DNA of 26,855 nucleotides from Paratrimastix pyriformis (GCA_027972325.1 JAPMOS010000337.1:1-26855); one strand, 5' to 3'. Counted from the stretch's first letter, positions 9,071 to 16,877 are shown. A program made the numbers and translations. Notes: generated by a model not told the origin, from the sequence alone.

Positions 9071-9657
9071 GTGTCACACCTACAAAAGATGGCTCGGCCT
9101 ACTACTATATACTATTCATTTCTGGTGTAGGTGTGACACCTCCGGCTTCACGTTGCGCACCCCTTTACTATCGTTATCTCCAGAACCCTTGCCGCTTCCC
9201 CCGTCGGTAACGTCAAAACAAGCGCACACGCCGAGGAGGGGCCGCAAGAGCGAGTAAGGGGGTCTATCGAAAGTGTCACACGTTGGAAGTCCGAGGAAGA
9301 CTTAGAGAAATAATAGGTAGTATGGCGAGCCATCTTTTTTCTCAGTAGACCCCCCTCGGACGTTAAACTCAGACCCCTCGCGTGTTGTAGGTGTGACACC
9401 TCGTACCTGCCGCAAGAGCGACTAAGGGGGGTCCGGAGGGGCTAAAAAGGCGGAAGGGTCTCCGGCGGGGCCTAGCGAGAGTGTCACACCTACATTATTC
9501 CCAGGACTTCCTACGTGTGACACTTGAGATAGAGGGGGTCCGGACGTTACGGGGAACGTGTGACACCTGCGCCGAGCGCGGTGATGGAAGTCTTGGGAAT
9601 ATGTAGGTGTGACACTGAGACAGAGGGGGTTCGGACGTTTGGGAGAAGGTGTGACAC
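9071..9657. repeat. Nine-copy GTGTSACAC motif cluster (iteron-like)
   Basis: GTGTCACAC or its complement GTGTGACAC starts at 9071, 9131, 9273, 9391, 9481, 9515, 9558, 9607 and 9649. Two copies are extended to the perfect odd palindrome AGGTGTGACACCT (9129-9141, 9389-9401), and most others keep one extended half. Larger duplications include an inverted pair of about 29 bp (9481-9510 with 9587-9615), a repeated CGCAAGAGCGA-TAAGGGG block (near 9243 and 9411) and a repeated AGAGGGGGT-CGGACGTT block (near 9532 and 9623). No gene is present. The layout fits dimer-binding sites at a replication origin, terminus or enhancer. Confidence 0.85.
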
Positions 9658-9709
9658 CGGCGGCGGTTACGAATCGAGGTTGAGCCAAAAAATGTGGCGC
9701 CAAAATTGT

Positions 9710-10147
9710 TCATTCGGCGTCGGGAGCGTGATGGATGGACTCGACGCGGCGGTTGAGGCTAAGAGCGAAGAGAGTCGACGCGAGAAGGTCTGCCGTCTCG
9801 TTGAAGTCAGATGGCAGGGTATCGATTGCTGCCGCTGCTTCCTTGAGCGCTGATGCGAGGGCTTCTTGTGAGCTGTACTCGACTGATGGGCTCGTTTGGC
9901 TTTCCATCTTGCGCAACTCCTTATACTTCCTCCTGTACTCTGCCGCACGCTTGACGGGATCGGTTTCCGTGAGCACGATGTTGCGCCGCTTGTTGCGGTG
10001 ACGCGTTTGCTGCTGGTCCTCCTTGACGCTCTCCATGTACTTCTTTTTGTACTCTCGGCGACGCTCCATTGGATCCTCAGATTCGAGTTCAATGTTGCGA
10101 TGCTGATAGCTACGTGGCGACTCGTCTTGCTTCTCTGTTGTTTGCAT
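9710..10147 (-). CDS. 145-aa charged protein with an internal 25-residue duplication
   Basis: Unknown family. Residues 17-41 and 55-79 share RNI-L-E-DP--R--EY--KY-E, so a highly charged helical unit is duplicated with a 13-residue linker. The rest is Ser/Ala-rich with a helical C-terminal half. Basic helix repeats of this sort often bind nucleic acid, which is an inference here. It is divergently transcribed from the 93-aa gene, with about 77 bases shared as promoter. It is the first gene next to the GTGTSACAC cluster and could be its binding partner. Confidence 0.65.
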   Translation of the reverse strand: MQTTEKQDESPRSYQHRNIELESEDPMERRREYKKKYMESVKEDQQQTRHRNKRRNIVLTETDPVKRAAEYRRKYKELRKMESQTSPSVEYSSQEALASALKEAAAAIDTLPSDFNETADLLASTLFALSLNRRVESIHHAPDAE

Positions 10148-10224
10148 CTTGCTTTTAGAGAATGGGAAAATGTTTCACTTTTCCGGATTCCAAAATTTCG
10201 CGAAACTTTAGGGATAACAAAAGA
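10148..10224. promoter_or_regulatory. Bidirectional promoter between the 145-aa and 93-aa genes
   Basis: These 77 bases separate two divergent starts. They contain T-rich runs toward each gene and the inverted-repeat-like pieces CACTTTTCCGGA and TTTCGCGAAA. Function is inferred from gene layout only. Confidence 0.4.
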
Positions 10225-10506
10225 ATGGCTCAAGCCGAAGGTGTTCAGTGGTTGAATCAGAATAAGATGGTGGCGCGCGTGCAGGAGCTGACTGGCGGCG
10301 TTGTAAAGTCCATTCGCATCACGGCAGACGGTGAGTTCAAGAATGAGAAGATCAAGTATGCGGCTGAGTTCATCAATCCGCAGGGTGATATCATTCACAA
10401 GGGTGTCTGCGCGAAGCGACAGTTTCATGACGCCAACGGTAAAGAGAAGACCTACTTCAAGTTCGCGCCTCCAGTTCAGAAGGTAGATGTCGAGGTGATC
10501 GAATGA
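10225..10506 (+). CDS. 93-aa hypothetical protein
   Basis: The start is the ATG after an A-rich AACAAAAGA leader. The translation (MAQAEGVQWL...) is soluble, mixed alpha/beta and slightly basic, with alternating hydrophobic residues in its centre and a C-terminal VDVEVIE. I do not recognise it. Its size and beta-rich look would allow a small nucleic-acid-binding fold, but no motif proves this. It converges on the capsid gene with 22 bases between the stop codons, so it belongs to the same compact element. Confidence 0.65.
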   Translation: MAQAEGVQWLNQNKMVARVQELTGGVVKSIRITADGEFKNEKIKYAAEFINPQGDIIHKGVCAKRQFHDANGKEKTYFKFAPPVQKVDVEVIE

Positions 10507-10528
10507 GCGACGATGCTTTCTTTTTTGC

Positions 10529-11785
10529 TTACGAGATCGAGCGCAAGTGGAACTGGCCATTGCTGACCTCGCCAATGCGGTTGTAGATGAACAGGACGTG
10601 AAGCCGCATCTGCGCCGTGGTTGCGTTCTTGAGCGTGATGTGCAGGATGGGCTGCGAGCTGCTGGTTGCGGCACGGAAGACTCCCAAGTTGACGTCGTGC
10701 TCCCAAGTCTCCTCGTACGGGAATGAGAGCGTGTAGACGCGCTTCGGCTGTCGCTCGTAGCCCATTCCGAGGTTGGCGTTCATGTTGACGTAGTCGCCGT
10801 ATTCAGTGGGGTCGGTTTCGAGGTTGGGGATATCGCGGCCGTTCGCTGTGAGGTACCATGACTGCACTTCCGCACGGTTGGCTTCGGTGTAGGGGTCGTA
10901 CGCAGTGCCGTTGCCGTAATCGGGAGTGATCATGAACATGATGCCGCTGAGCACGCTATCCACCGTCAAGGGCTCCGAGATTACAGTTGTGCCCGTTGGA
11001 ATGATCTTGTCCCAGCTGCTGAACGTTTCGAGGAACATGCGCTGTGGGTTGTTGACTGCCTGGAGCTCATCGAGTTGCTTTTCGGGGAAGCGTGGATGCA
11101 CGGCATAGATAGTTGTGCTGCCGAATGATGGCGCAGGTGCAGTTGATACCGTGCCGCCGCCTGCATTGATCACACGAGAGTAAGGGGCGTAGTCGATTTG
11201 ATATTGCGGCTTCCCGTTGAGGTGGTTCGCGATGAGGAAGTTTTCCACGCGATAGAATGGCGCCACGTGGTAGAGTGGGATGTTGAGAGGCGTCGCTGCA
11301 GTGAGCGCACTTTGGAGGTCTGCACCTGCCGTACCAATCTTCCACATCTCAAATATCTTGCTGCGCTCTTGAGGTGTCGCGCGGCATCCGATCATGTACA
11401 TTCCGAGAGCAGAGACGTCAGCCAGCTGCTCGCCGTTCGTCAGGAATTGAACACGTTGCAGGAGTGAGAGGGCATAACCGTTGTTGTAGGCAGGGTTGGT
11501 GCCTCCGGTCACCGTGACTGCGTTGAGAGTGGTGTTGATGACGTCGTTGGTGGTGGCGATCACTGAGGTGGGAGATTCAACGCTGTACACCGTGTTTTGC
11601 GCGCTGTACGTCGCGGGGTTGCTGGACGATAGATTCTGGCGATGAGGCCACTTGGGTTGGAGGACGAGCAGCTTGCTGAAGGGCGCACAGATGTTTTCCC
11701 ACGAAGCGTTGTTGGCGACGATCCGGTCAAGGGCGTTATCCCTGTCCTTTACGTCGTTGCGAAGAGAGTTGAGCACGTCACCCAT
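10529..11785 (-). CDS. Probable major capsid protein (double jelly roll)
   Basis: The 418-aa protein is rich in Asn, Thr, Tyr and Pro and beta-stranded throughout. Its size suits a compact double-jelly-roll hexon of virophages, Polinton-like viruses and small NCLDV relatives. The C-terminal strand pattern LHVLFIYNRIGEVSNG resembles the closing strand of such capsids. Trp-Pro-rich segments lie near residue 45 and in the last quarter. It is the last of three - strand genes, after the L1-like and 129-aa proteins, with 64 bases to the latter. Upstream there is a T-run, then a CAAAAC tract, before the ATG. The capsid call rests on these features plus the packaging ATPase nearby, not on a search. 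The frame looks whole. Confidence 0.7.
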   Translation of the reverse strand: MGDVLNSLRNDVKDRDNALDRIVANNASWENICAPFSKLLVLQPKWPHRQNLSSSNPATYSAQNTVYSVESPTSVIATTNDVINTTLNAVTVTGGTNPAYNNGYALSLLQRVQFLTNGEQLADVSALGMYMIGCRATPQERSKIFEMWKIGTAGADLQSALTAATPLNIPLYHVAPFYRVENFLIANHLNGKPQYQIDYAPYSRVINAGGGTVSTAPAPSFGSTTIYAVHPRFPEKQLDELQAVNNPQRMFLETFSSWDKIIPTGTTVISEPLTVDSVLSGIMFMITPDYGNGTAYDPYTEANRAEVQSWYLTANGRDIPNLETDPTEYGDYVNMNANLGMGYERQPKRVYTLSFPYEETWEHDVNLGVFRAATSSSQPILHITLKNATTAQMRLHVLFIYNRIGEVSNGQFHLRSIS

Positions 11786-11849
11786 GGTGAGATGTGTTTT
11801 GAAGCTCCAAAGAAAATGTGAACGCGGTGATGCCTAAAACTCGCCCCTT

Positions 11850-12239
11850 TTACAGACAGTGATCAAGCACGAACGAGTTGTCGTTCTCCACACCGGAATA
11901 CGTTTCAAAGACGAGACAGATGGAGTGAATGGTGTCGGTCGTGGGCTGGCGGGTCACCGGATCGAGGACACGAACATGCGCACGCGCAATTGGCGACAAG
12001 TAGTAACCGAGATACCAATTCTCATCGTCGGCTCCACTCTTCCTGTACACGTTCATCGCGCGCGTTCTGTTGAACTGGAAATCAATCTCGAGGATGTAGA
12101 ACCCGTAAGTAGACTCGGCGCTGATGTACGAACGGCTGAGTGTGCGATGCTGTTTCATGGCGCCTTCCGAAAGTTGGATGTCGAACTCGTTGCTGGTGGC
12201 GGTGATTGCCTGCTGCCCGTAGTTTGCGTCACTGAACAT
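11850..12239 (-). CDS. 129-aa protein, candidate minor capsid or penton-type protein
   Basis: Beta-rich, without a membrane segment. It has aromatic strands such as STYGFYILEIDFQF and NWYLGYYLSP, and a C-terminal SICLVFETYSG. It is shorter than known penton proteins of Polinton-like viruses, so a minor capsid or assembly protein is equally possible. It begins 17 bases after the stop of the L1-like gene and precedes the capsid gene on the same strand, suggesting co-expression. Its start lies in TAAATG, 11 bases after a T4 run, the late-type context of this element. Confidence 0.6.
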   Translation of the reverse strand: MFSDANYGQQAITATSNEFDIQLSEGAMKQHRTLSRSYISAESTYGFYILEIDFQFNRTRAMNVYRKSGADDENWYLGYYLSPIARAHVRVLDPVTRQPTTDTIHSICLVFETYSGVENDNSFVLDHCL

Positions 12240-12256
12240 TTAGAAGCGTCAAAACT

Positions 12257-12922
12257 TTATCGCTTCTTGACCATCGTATAACCGACAAGAACGACAACGC
12301 CAAGGCCCGCGGCCGCGATGAGTGGCCCGGTTAGCGATTTGAAGATCGCCGCCAGATCGAAGCCGGTCGTGTCCTGTTTCGCTTTCTCATCTCCCTTCGT
12401 TGCTTGGTCGCCGATTACGTCACGGAAACGTTCCTCCAGCGCGTGAGTGAGGTCCTCGTTATAGCCCTTGTTGCCGATTGCGATGGTGCGGATGTCGATG
12501 CTTCCCACGTCATGAAAGGCCACCGTATTCTTCTGCGTGACGTCGCGACGGACAGAGGTGATGATGTTGTCGACGTCTTTGATGCTTACCTGAGTCTTGA
12601 GTCGGTTGATGAAGGATTGATTGCCTGAGCTGAGCGCACCGATGCCGCTTGTCCGTTGTGCCGCTTCGAGAAGGTCCTTGACGTCTTGCGAGAGATGAAG
12701 GCGATCCGCTTCCTGTTGGCAAAGATCGAGTGAGGTGGTGATGGTGAGATCGTTTTTCAACTGCATGGAATCGATGCGCACCGAGTCGACGTGATAGATG
12801 ACGAGTTGGTTGAGTTGTGCCGTCTGTTCGCTGATAAGGCGCTGCAGATTGGTGTACTGCTCCTTGGTCATGTTTTGCTCCAAGGTGTTTTGCACCTGCT
12901 GGTATGAGACTGATGCGCCCAT
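12257..12922 (-). CDS. N-myristoylated virion membrane protein, poxvirus L1/F9-like
   Basis: The 221-aa protein begins MGASVS, a fit to the MGxxxS N-myristoylation signal. It ends with a membrane span at about residues 198-217 and the short basic tail KKR. Between these lie helices and two strand-like blocks, near residues 41-68 and 134-150, as in the L1R/F9L family of NCLDV entry-fusion proteins and their iridovirus and asfarvirus relatives. Poxvirus L1 has three disulfides, whereas this protein has a single Cys (C68), so the match is architectural. It would sit in a virion or host membrane. Start context: T5 run, 12 bases, GAAATG. It heads the L1-like, 129-aa, MCP gene run. Confidence 0.55.
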   Translation of the reverse strand: MGASVSYQQVQNTLEQNMTKEQYTNLQRLISEQTAQLNQLVIYHVDSVRIDSMQLKNDLTITTSLDLCQQEADRLHLSQDVKDLLEAAQRTSGIGALSSGNQSFINRLKTQVSIKDVDNIITSVRRDVTQKNTVAFHDVGSIDIRTIAIGNKGYNEDLTHALEERFRDVIGDQATKGDEKAKQDTTGFDLAAIFKSLTGPLIAAAGLGVVVLVGYTMVKKR

Positions 12923-12997
12923 TTCGGCAGCGATAAAAACGTTTCAATTAAGCTGAGGATGAAGCTGAGAACTTTTTCTGTGGCCGTAAACAGATTG

Positions 12998-13519
12998 ATG
13001 TCGCAGATCACAAACGCTGCAGTTGTTGGGACAGGGACGGGAGTGGGCGTGTATCTTGTCACGAAATACGTTCAACACATGATGCCGAACTCGCAGGTGG
13101 CGCTCTGGACGGGCGTGGCTGCCGGATCGTCGTATCTTCTCATCGATCGCTATCTTCGCACGCATATTCCGATGCCGGTTTCTGGCGGCGCAACTCCAGG
13201 AGGCGGTTCGATGTCGCTCGGCACTCCGTTTAATCTCAAAGTCACTGCGTATAACGACATGAAGCAGCAGTTCTACTTTTATCGAGAGTCCGGCGATGCG
13301 GCTGCCTTCATCTCAAAGCTTGCTGCACGTGCATTCATCGCTAAGTTCATCTACAACGGCAAGACATATGCTGTCGTCCGCAGTGATGGAGCTTTTGGAA
13401 ACGGCCCAACGTCGGTCTACAGGATTGGCGTGCGCGATCAGAACGGACATGATGCGAGCCTGTTCGATATTTTCGGTGCGAACTATGAAGGACGGTCGTT
13501 CACTATCTATGTGTTGTAA
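12998..13519 (+). CDS. 173-aa membrane protein with two N-terminal hydrophobic segments
   Basis: The ATG at 12998 is preferred to the longer frame from 12959. The region just before it (CTTTTTC, nine bases, TAAAC, six bases, ATG) matches the leader of the next gene almost base for base and would otherwise be coding. The protein starts MSQITNAAVVGTG and has two hydrophobic, Gly-rich spans in the first 60 residues. A Gly/Pro linker and a soluble alpha/beta domain follow to the C-terminus. The N-terminal part resembles the whole 63-aa neighbour, suggesting duplication. Function unknown; a virion or host-membrane protein is likely. It is divergent from the L1-like gene. Confidence 0.65.
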   Translation: MSQITNAAVVGTGTGVGVYLVTKYVQHMMPNSQVALWTGVAAGSSYLLIDRYLRTHIPMPVSGGATPGGGSMSLGTPFNLKVTAYNDMKQQFYFYRESGDAAAFISKLAARAFIAKFIYNGKTYAVVRSDGAFGNGPTSVYRIGVRDQNGHDASLFDIFGANYEGRSFTIYVL

Positions 13520-13578
13520 ACTTGGCGCTTTTTGCCGTCTGACGAGGAGCAAACTTTTTCCGTGCGCTTAAACCAATC

Positions 13579-13770
13579 ATGTCGTCAACTCACAACGATA
13601 TCACTACTCCAGCAGTCATAGGCGTCGGCACAGCCGGACTCGTCTGGACTGCAAATCGCTTCATCCTCGGCCGCGGTTCCAATTCCACTGATCTCTTCAT
13701 CGCCGGTATCATGGCTGGCGGACTCGCGTTCATGGCTCCCACAATCGTCAATAAGCTCGGTTTGAACTAG
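13579..13770 (+). CDS. 63-aa two-span membrane protein, paralogue of the 173-aa protein's N-terminus
   Basis: The short protein has two hydrophobic, Gly/Ala-rich spans (TPAVIGVGTAGLVW and FIAGIMAGGLAFMA). The pattern MS..., AVxGxGT, a hydrophobic stretch, a polar turn, and a second span followed by basic or polar residues parallels residues 1-58 of the 173-aa protein. The leader CTTTTTC, nine bases, TAAAC, five bases, ATG is shared with it. It lies antisense to the C-terminal tail of the ATPase frame. Shared leader and similarity make it more credible than its size alone. Viral minor membrane proteins of this size are common. Confidence 0.55.
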   Translation: MSSTHNDITTPAVIGVGTAGLVWTANRFILGRGSNSTDLFIAGIMAGGLAFMAPTIVNKLGLN

Positions 13771-14517
13771 AGGAATGGACTGATTTTTTGGTGGCGCTTT
13801 GAAGATTGTGTATGATGTCGTCTCACTGCGCTTGTTGACGATGATGCACCGATGGTCTCCCGTGTATGTGCTGATGATGTACTGCACGCTCGGCTTCCAG
13901 TGAGCCCACGCGAAGCAACTGCATGCGAAATAATCAAGCGCGGTTTTGGATTCGTGCTTGAACAGAATGTGGTGATCGACCGTTTCACGCATCACTTTGC
14001 TGACCGAGTTGACGTACTGCGTGGTCATGATCAAACTCATGTTGAGATGCCGGTAATTAGTCACGAGTGAATTGAGCACGCCATTGTTGCGCTGTTCGCC
14101 GCCGGGCGATATGATATCGTCACAGATGATGAGCGTACGTGGAAGGATCTTGCTGGCGGGCACGCGGAAGCCCTGCTTGTTGTACCGTGCGACAACTTGG
14201 TTTGCGCGACTGATCATGTGTTCCAGGACGCGTCGCGATTTGGGATCGTCGAAACCAGGAAGGACATGTGCCTCATCGATTCCCACCTCGCTGTAATAGC
14301 CGATGGCGTCGCTTGAGATGCTGAACACGTAGACGATGTCGTACAGCTGGGAGATCTCGCTTAACAACCAGCGCAGTAAGTAACTCTTACCGCTGCGTGG
14401 CGTGCCGTAGATGATGCATGTGAACGGTTCGCGTGTAAACGTGCCGAGATCGAATTCGGTGAGCCGAGATCGAAACTCAGCGTCATCCTGGGCTTGCCGT
14501 GGTGTTAGTCTGTCCAT
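13585..14517 (-). CDS. A32-type DNA-packaging ATPase (FtsK/HerA superfamily)
   Basis: The 310-aa protein has a Walker A GTPRSGKS at residues 38-45, after the strand FTCIIY. A Walker B TLIICDDI lies at 128-135, followed by the NYRHLNMSLIMTTQY block (about 154-168) with the sensor Gln. This order is that of NCLDV A32-like and virophage or Polinton-like packaging ATPases, which drive genome DNA into the preformed capsid. The catalytic core ends near residue 240. The remaining about 70 residues are acidic and Ser-rich, and lie opposite the 63-aa gene. The start TAAATG stands 11 bases after a T-rich run. It is the most secure functional call in the element. Confidence 0.9.
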   Translation of the reverse strand: MDRLTPRQAQDDAEFRSRLTEFDLGTFTREPFTCIIYGTPRSGKSYLLRWLLSEISQLYDIVYVFSISSDAIGYYSEVGIDEAHVLPGFDDPKSRRVLEHMISRANQVVARYNKQGFRVPASKILPRTLIICDDIISPGGEQRNNGVLNSLVTNYRHLNMSLIMTTQYVNSVSKVMRETVDHHILFKHESKTALDYFACSCFAWAHWKPSVQYIISTYTGDHRCIIVNKRSETTSYTIFKAPPKNQSIPLVQTELIDDCGSHERESASHDTGDEEISGIGTAAEDEAICSPDESGCADAYDCWSSDIVVS

Positions 14518-14585
14518 TTAGGACTTGCAAATAAACCGCACTTTTCCCGGCTGCTGATATGTGTGGTGTTTGTTGCCGCACCGAA

Positions 14586-15578
14586 ATGGAGTTCGCCTGC
14601 GCCAAGTGCGATAAGACATACAAGACCGCAAAAAGCCTCAAGCGGCACGTGAACGAGAAGCATTCCGAAGGTGGCGAAGCTGCAAATCCAACTCCGACGG
14701 AACAGACGAAACCTGCCGAGCCCGCGCCCGCTGACGTGCCAGAATCAGTTGATGACGTGAGTATGGGTGCTGACGGTGGTGACGGCGGCGATGATGAATT
14801 CTTTGAGCAGGTCCGTGCTGATGCAGCATTTGAGATGACGCATCCTGACGAGATCGACGATGAACCTACGAAGCGGAAGGCATCCACTCGCTCAGCCCCG
14901 CTTGACGCGCCTCCTCCGTTGCCGTCGATTCCGCTGGAGGAAAAGATCGAGGCGAAGAAGTACGCACAGGAAACCGTGACGCCCGACTCGCTCGGTACGA
15001 AGCACCCGCAAGCCATTTCGTCGATGCGCGAGCGTGCTGAAAAGGAGCATCTCGTAGCTGGCTTGGCGAAGCGGTTGGGCATCAAAGAGGTACAGGAAGC
15101 CGACTTGCGCGGCATGACGGACGTGGAACTTGAGGCGTATCACTCGCAGTTGCGCGGTAAGGTTGATCAGAAGCTTGTTGACGCCCTCACGCACTCGGAC
15201 GTCATGACCGATACGTACATTGCGGGCGTGAGTGGGTTGGTGATCGCTGGAGGTCGATACATGAAGCGCGACACCACTCCTGTGCATGGTCAGCTGGAAG
15301 CGAATCGGCCGGCCATTTCCGAAGCTATCAAGGACTGGATGCGCGAGAACCCTGAGTTCGCTTCGAATCTCACACCGGCGACACGACTCCTTGCCGTTAC
15401 CGTGGCCTCCGTCGTCTCAGGAGTGATGCAATCAACACCCATCGACCCGCTTAAAAAAGCCCCTTCGACGAACTCCTCCCAAGCGACATCATCTTCATCT
15501 TCAACTGCACCCTCCGCGCCGTCATCATCTACCGACGCGTCAGATCCGTTTGCCAAAGTACCGTTCGTGCACCATTAA
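14586..15578 (+). CDS. 330-aa protein with N-terminal C2H2 zinc finger
   Basis: I choose the ATG at 14586 over the one at 14559 because it lies in GCACCGAAATGG, the start context shared with other genes here. The zinc finger then begins at residue 5. It is a classical C-x2-C-x12-H-x4-H finger, C5, C8, H21 and H26, with the aromatic and Leu at the usual core places. After it come Pro/Glu/Asp-rich sequence (to about residue 130), a helical middle with a LAGLAKRLGI segment, and a Ser/Thr-rich C-terminus. It may bind DNA as a regulator or a core protein; this is inference. It heads a + strand run of four long genes. Confidence 0.7.
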   Translation: MEFACAKCDKTYKTAKSLKRHVNEKHSEGGEAANPTPTEQTKPAEPAPADVPESVDDVSMGADGGDGGDDEFFEQVRADAAFEMTHPDEIDDEPTKRKASTRSAPLDAPPPLPSIPLEEKIEAKKYAQETVTPDSLGTKHPQAISSMRERAEKEHLVAGLAKRLGIKEVQEADLRGMTDVELEAYHSQLRGKVDQKLVDALTHSDVMTDTYIAGVSGLVIAGGRYMKRDTTPVHGQLEANRPAISEAIKDWMRENPEFASNLTPATRLLAVTVASVVSGVMQSTPIDPLKKAPSTNSSQATSSSSSTAPSAPSSSTDASDPFAKVPFVHH

Positions 15579-15617
15579 ACATGCTCCGGCGCTGTACACG
15601 TTTTTTATGCTGCCGAA

Positions 15618-16877
15618 ATGGACAGGCCTATCGCCGAAGACTACAACGAAGAGTGGAGCAAACAGATACGTGAGCATGGGTGGGATTGGATGACTGCCGA
15701 AGAGAAGCTTGGTCACCGCATCTCACTCAACCTTTACCGTCAACTCGCAACAGGGAAGCGCGACTCCATGACGAATCCAGAGGCTGTCGCCGTTCTCGCA
15801 ATGATGGAGACGTCGTTTCGTGAATACACCAGGGCCATGTCTGAGTATCGCGAGGCTCAAGCCCAGTGGTCGGCCAACGAGGCCCATCTCAACGAAGGAA
15901 TTGAGAGCTTTCAGTACGCGTTCAGTCGTAACAAGGCAGTCGAAGTACCGAAGGGCGCGGATCGCACGCTTGAACGCTACAACCGCTACAACGAGCTAGA
16001 GTTCCTGATGTACGGCACGCAGCCTTCCCGTATCGGATCGCGTTTCTGGACCACGGTGGACGTCAATGCATGGTTCATGACGTTCTATCAGTACCCCAAC
16101 AACGCTGCGATCGTACGCTTCTACAGCGAGCTGGCCGCTCATCAATCGCCTCCCGTCAAGCCGGAACCCATCAGCTTCGGCAACGTCTTCTTCAACACGC
16201 AAACGATCGATGTGAGCATTGTCGGAAACGGGTCGGTGAGTATAGGCACGATGCAGCTAATCAACGCCAGCGATTCCATGTTCCAAGTTCAGACGCTCGC
16301 CTCTATGACGGCACAAGAGCGTGCAGTGGCCAGTGAGACCGCACGATACTACACAGCGCTACGTCACATTGCGGAAGTGCAGAATGATCATCGCATGTCG
16401 CTCCAGGCTGAGGCCAAGACGATTGCTCAACGGACGGCGGAGCTGCGTCAGATGAAAGCAACCTACTCGCTGCTGTCTGATTTGGGTTCTGTTGAAAAGC
16501 GCTACCGCATGACGCTTCCCGAGTATGGCCGCGAGATCAAGTTCATATCGGAGACGGAGGCATCGCAGCGTGACCTGGAGCGCATTATGTTGCATCTACA
16601 TGAGAGCATCGAGTACGATAGCGCGCAGCTGACTGAGAGCGTCAAGGCATTCGAGACGCGCAAGACGCAGTTTGACCAGTTGATTAACTCGCAACTCACA
16701 ACCGAAAACACGTACCATTACGAAGCGTTGCGCCGCATCTCGGACGAGCCCACTCCGGTCCCCGCTCCCGTACCTGTTATCAAACCTGTCGTTGAACCGC
16801 CTGCGTCAGAACACACTCCCAACACGACTCTCATCGCTTCAGTCGCCACCGTACTCGGCTTGCTGATGATCGCGTAA
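15618..16877 (+). CDS. 419-aa coiled-coil protein with C-terminal membrane anchor
   Basis: Not recognised as a known family. Mostly helical and charged, with probable coiled coils around residues 60-110 and 230-370 (Glu/Gln/Arg/Leu-rich). An Asn/Phe-rich beta-like section lies between, around 150-225. A Pro/Val-rich spacer (about 375-395) leads to the terminal hydrophobic segment LIASVATVLGLLMIA, which fits a tail anchor. This resembles virion membrane or fibre-anchor proteins. The start has T6, 11 bases, GAAATG. It begins 39 bases after the zinc-finger gene and is followed 43 bases later by the fibre gene. Confidence 0.65.
   Translation: MDRPIAEDYNEEWSKQIREHGWDWMTAEEKLGHRISLNLYRQLATGKRDSMTNPEAVAVLAMMETSFREYTRAMSEYREAQAQWSANEAHLNEGIESFQYAFSRNKAVEVPKGADRTLERYNRYNELEFLMYGTQPSRIGSRFWTTVDVNAWFMTFYQYPNNAAIVRFYSELAAHQSPPVKPEPISFGNVFFNTQTIDVSIVGNGSVSIGTMQLINASDSMFQVQTLASMTAQERAVASETARYYTALRHIAEVQNDHRMSLQAEAKTIAQRTAELRQMKATYSLLSDLGSVEKRYRMTLPEYGREIKFISETEASQRDLERIMLHLHESIEYDSAQLTESVKAFETRKTQFDQLINSQLTTENTYHYEALRRISDEPTPVPAPVPVIKPVVEPPASEHTPNTTLIASVATVLGLLMIA

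Noticed and set aside
8834-9077. Frames with THPP or GGWVG repeats over the GGGT tract
   Set aside because: Microsatellite artefacts open in all frames. No gene signal on either side.
9071-9657. CRISPR array
   Set aside because: Motifs are only 9-13 bases, occur in both orientations and have irregular spacing; no cas genes are present, and the setting is eukaryotic.
9071-9657. Firm identification of the motif as T-box binding sites
   Set aside because: Half-site identity alone is weak and the host is unknown, so it is kept only as a resemblance.
9667-10674. 335-aa - strand frame overlapping the 145-aa, 93-aa and capsid genes
   Set aside because: It is Arg/Ser-rich shadow sequence in another frame. 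The overlapped genes have better composition and start contexts.
12510-12947. 145-aa - strand frame inside the L1-like gene
   Set aside because: His/Arg-rich shadow frame. The L1-like frame has an MGxxxS start, a membrane span and the promoter context.
14483-15115. 210-aa - strand Ser/Cys-rich frame opposite the zinc-finger gene
   Set aside because: Antisense shadow without a start context. The + frame has a C2H2 finger.
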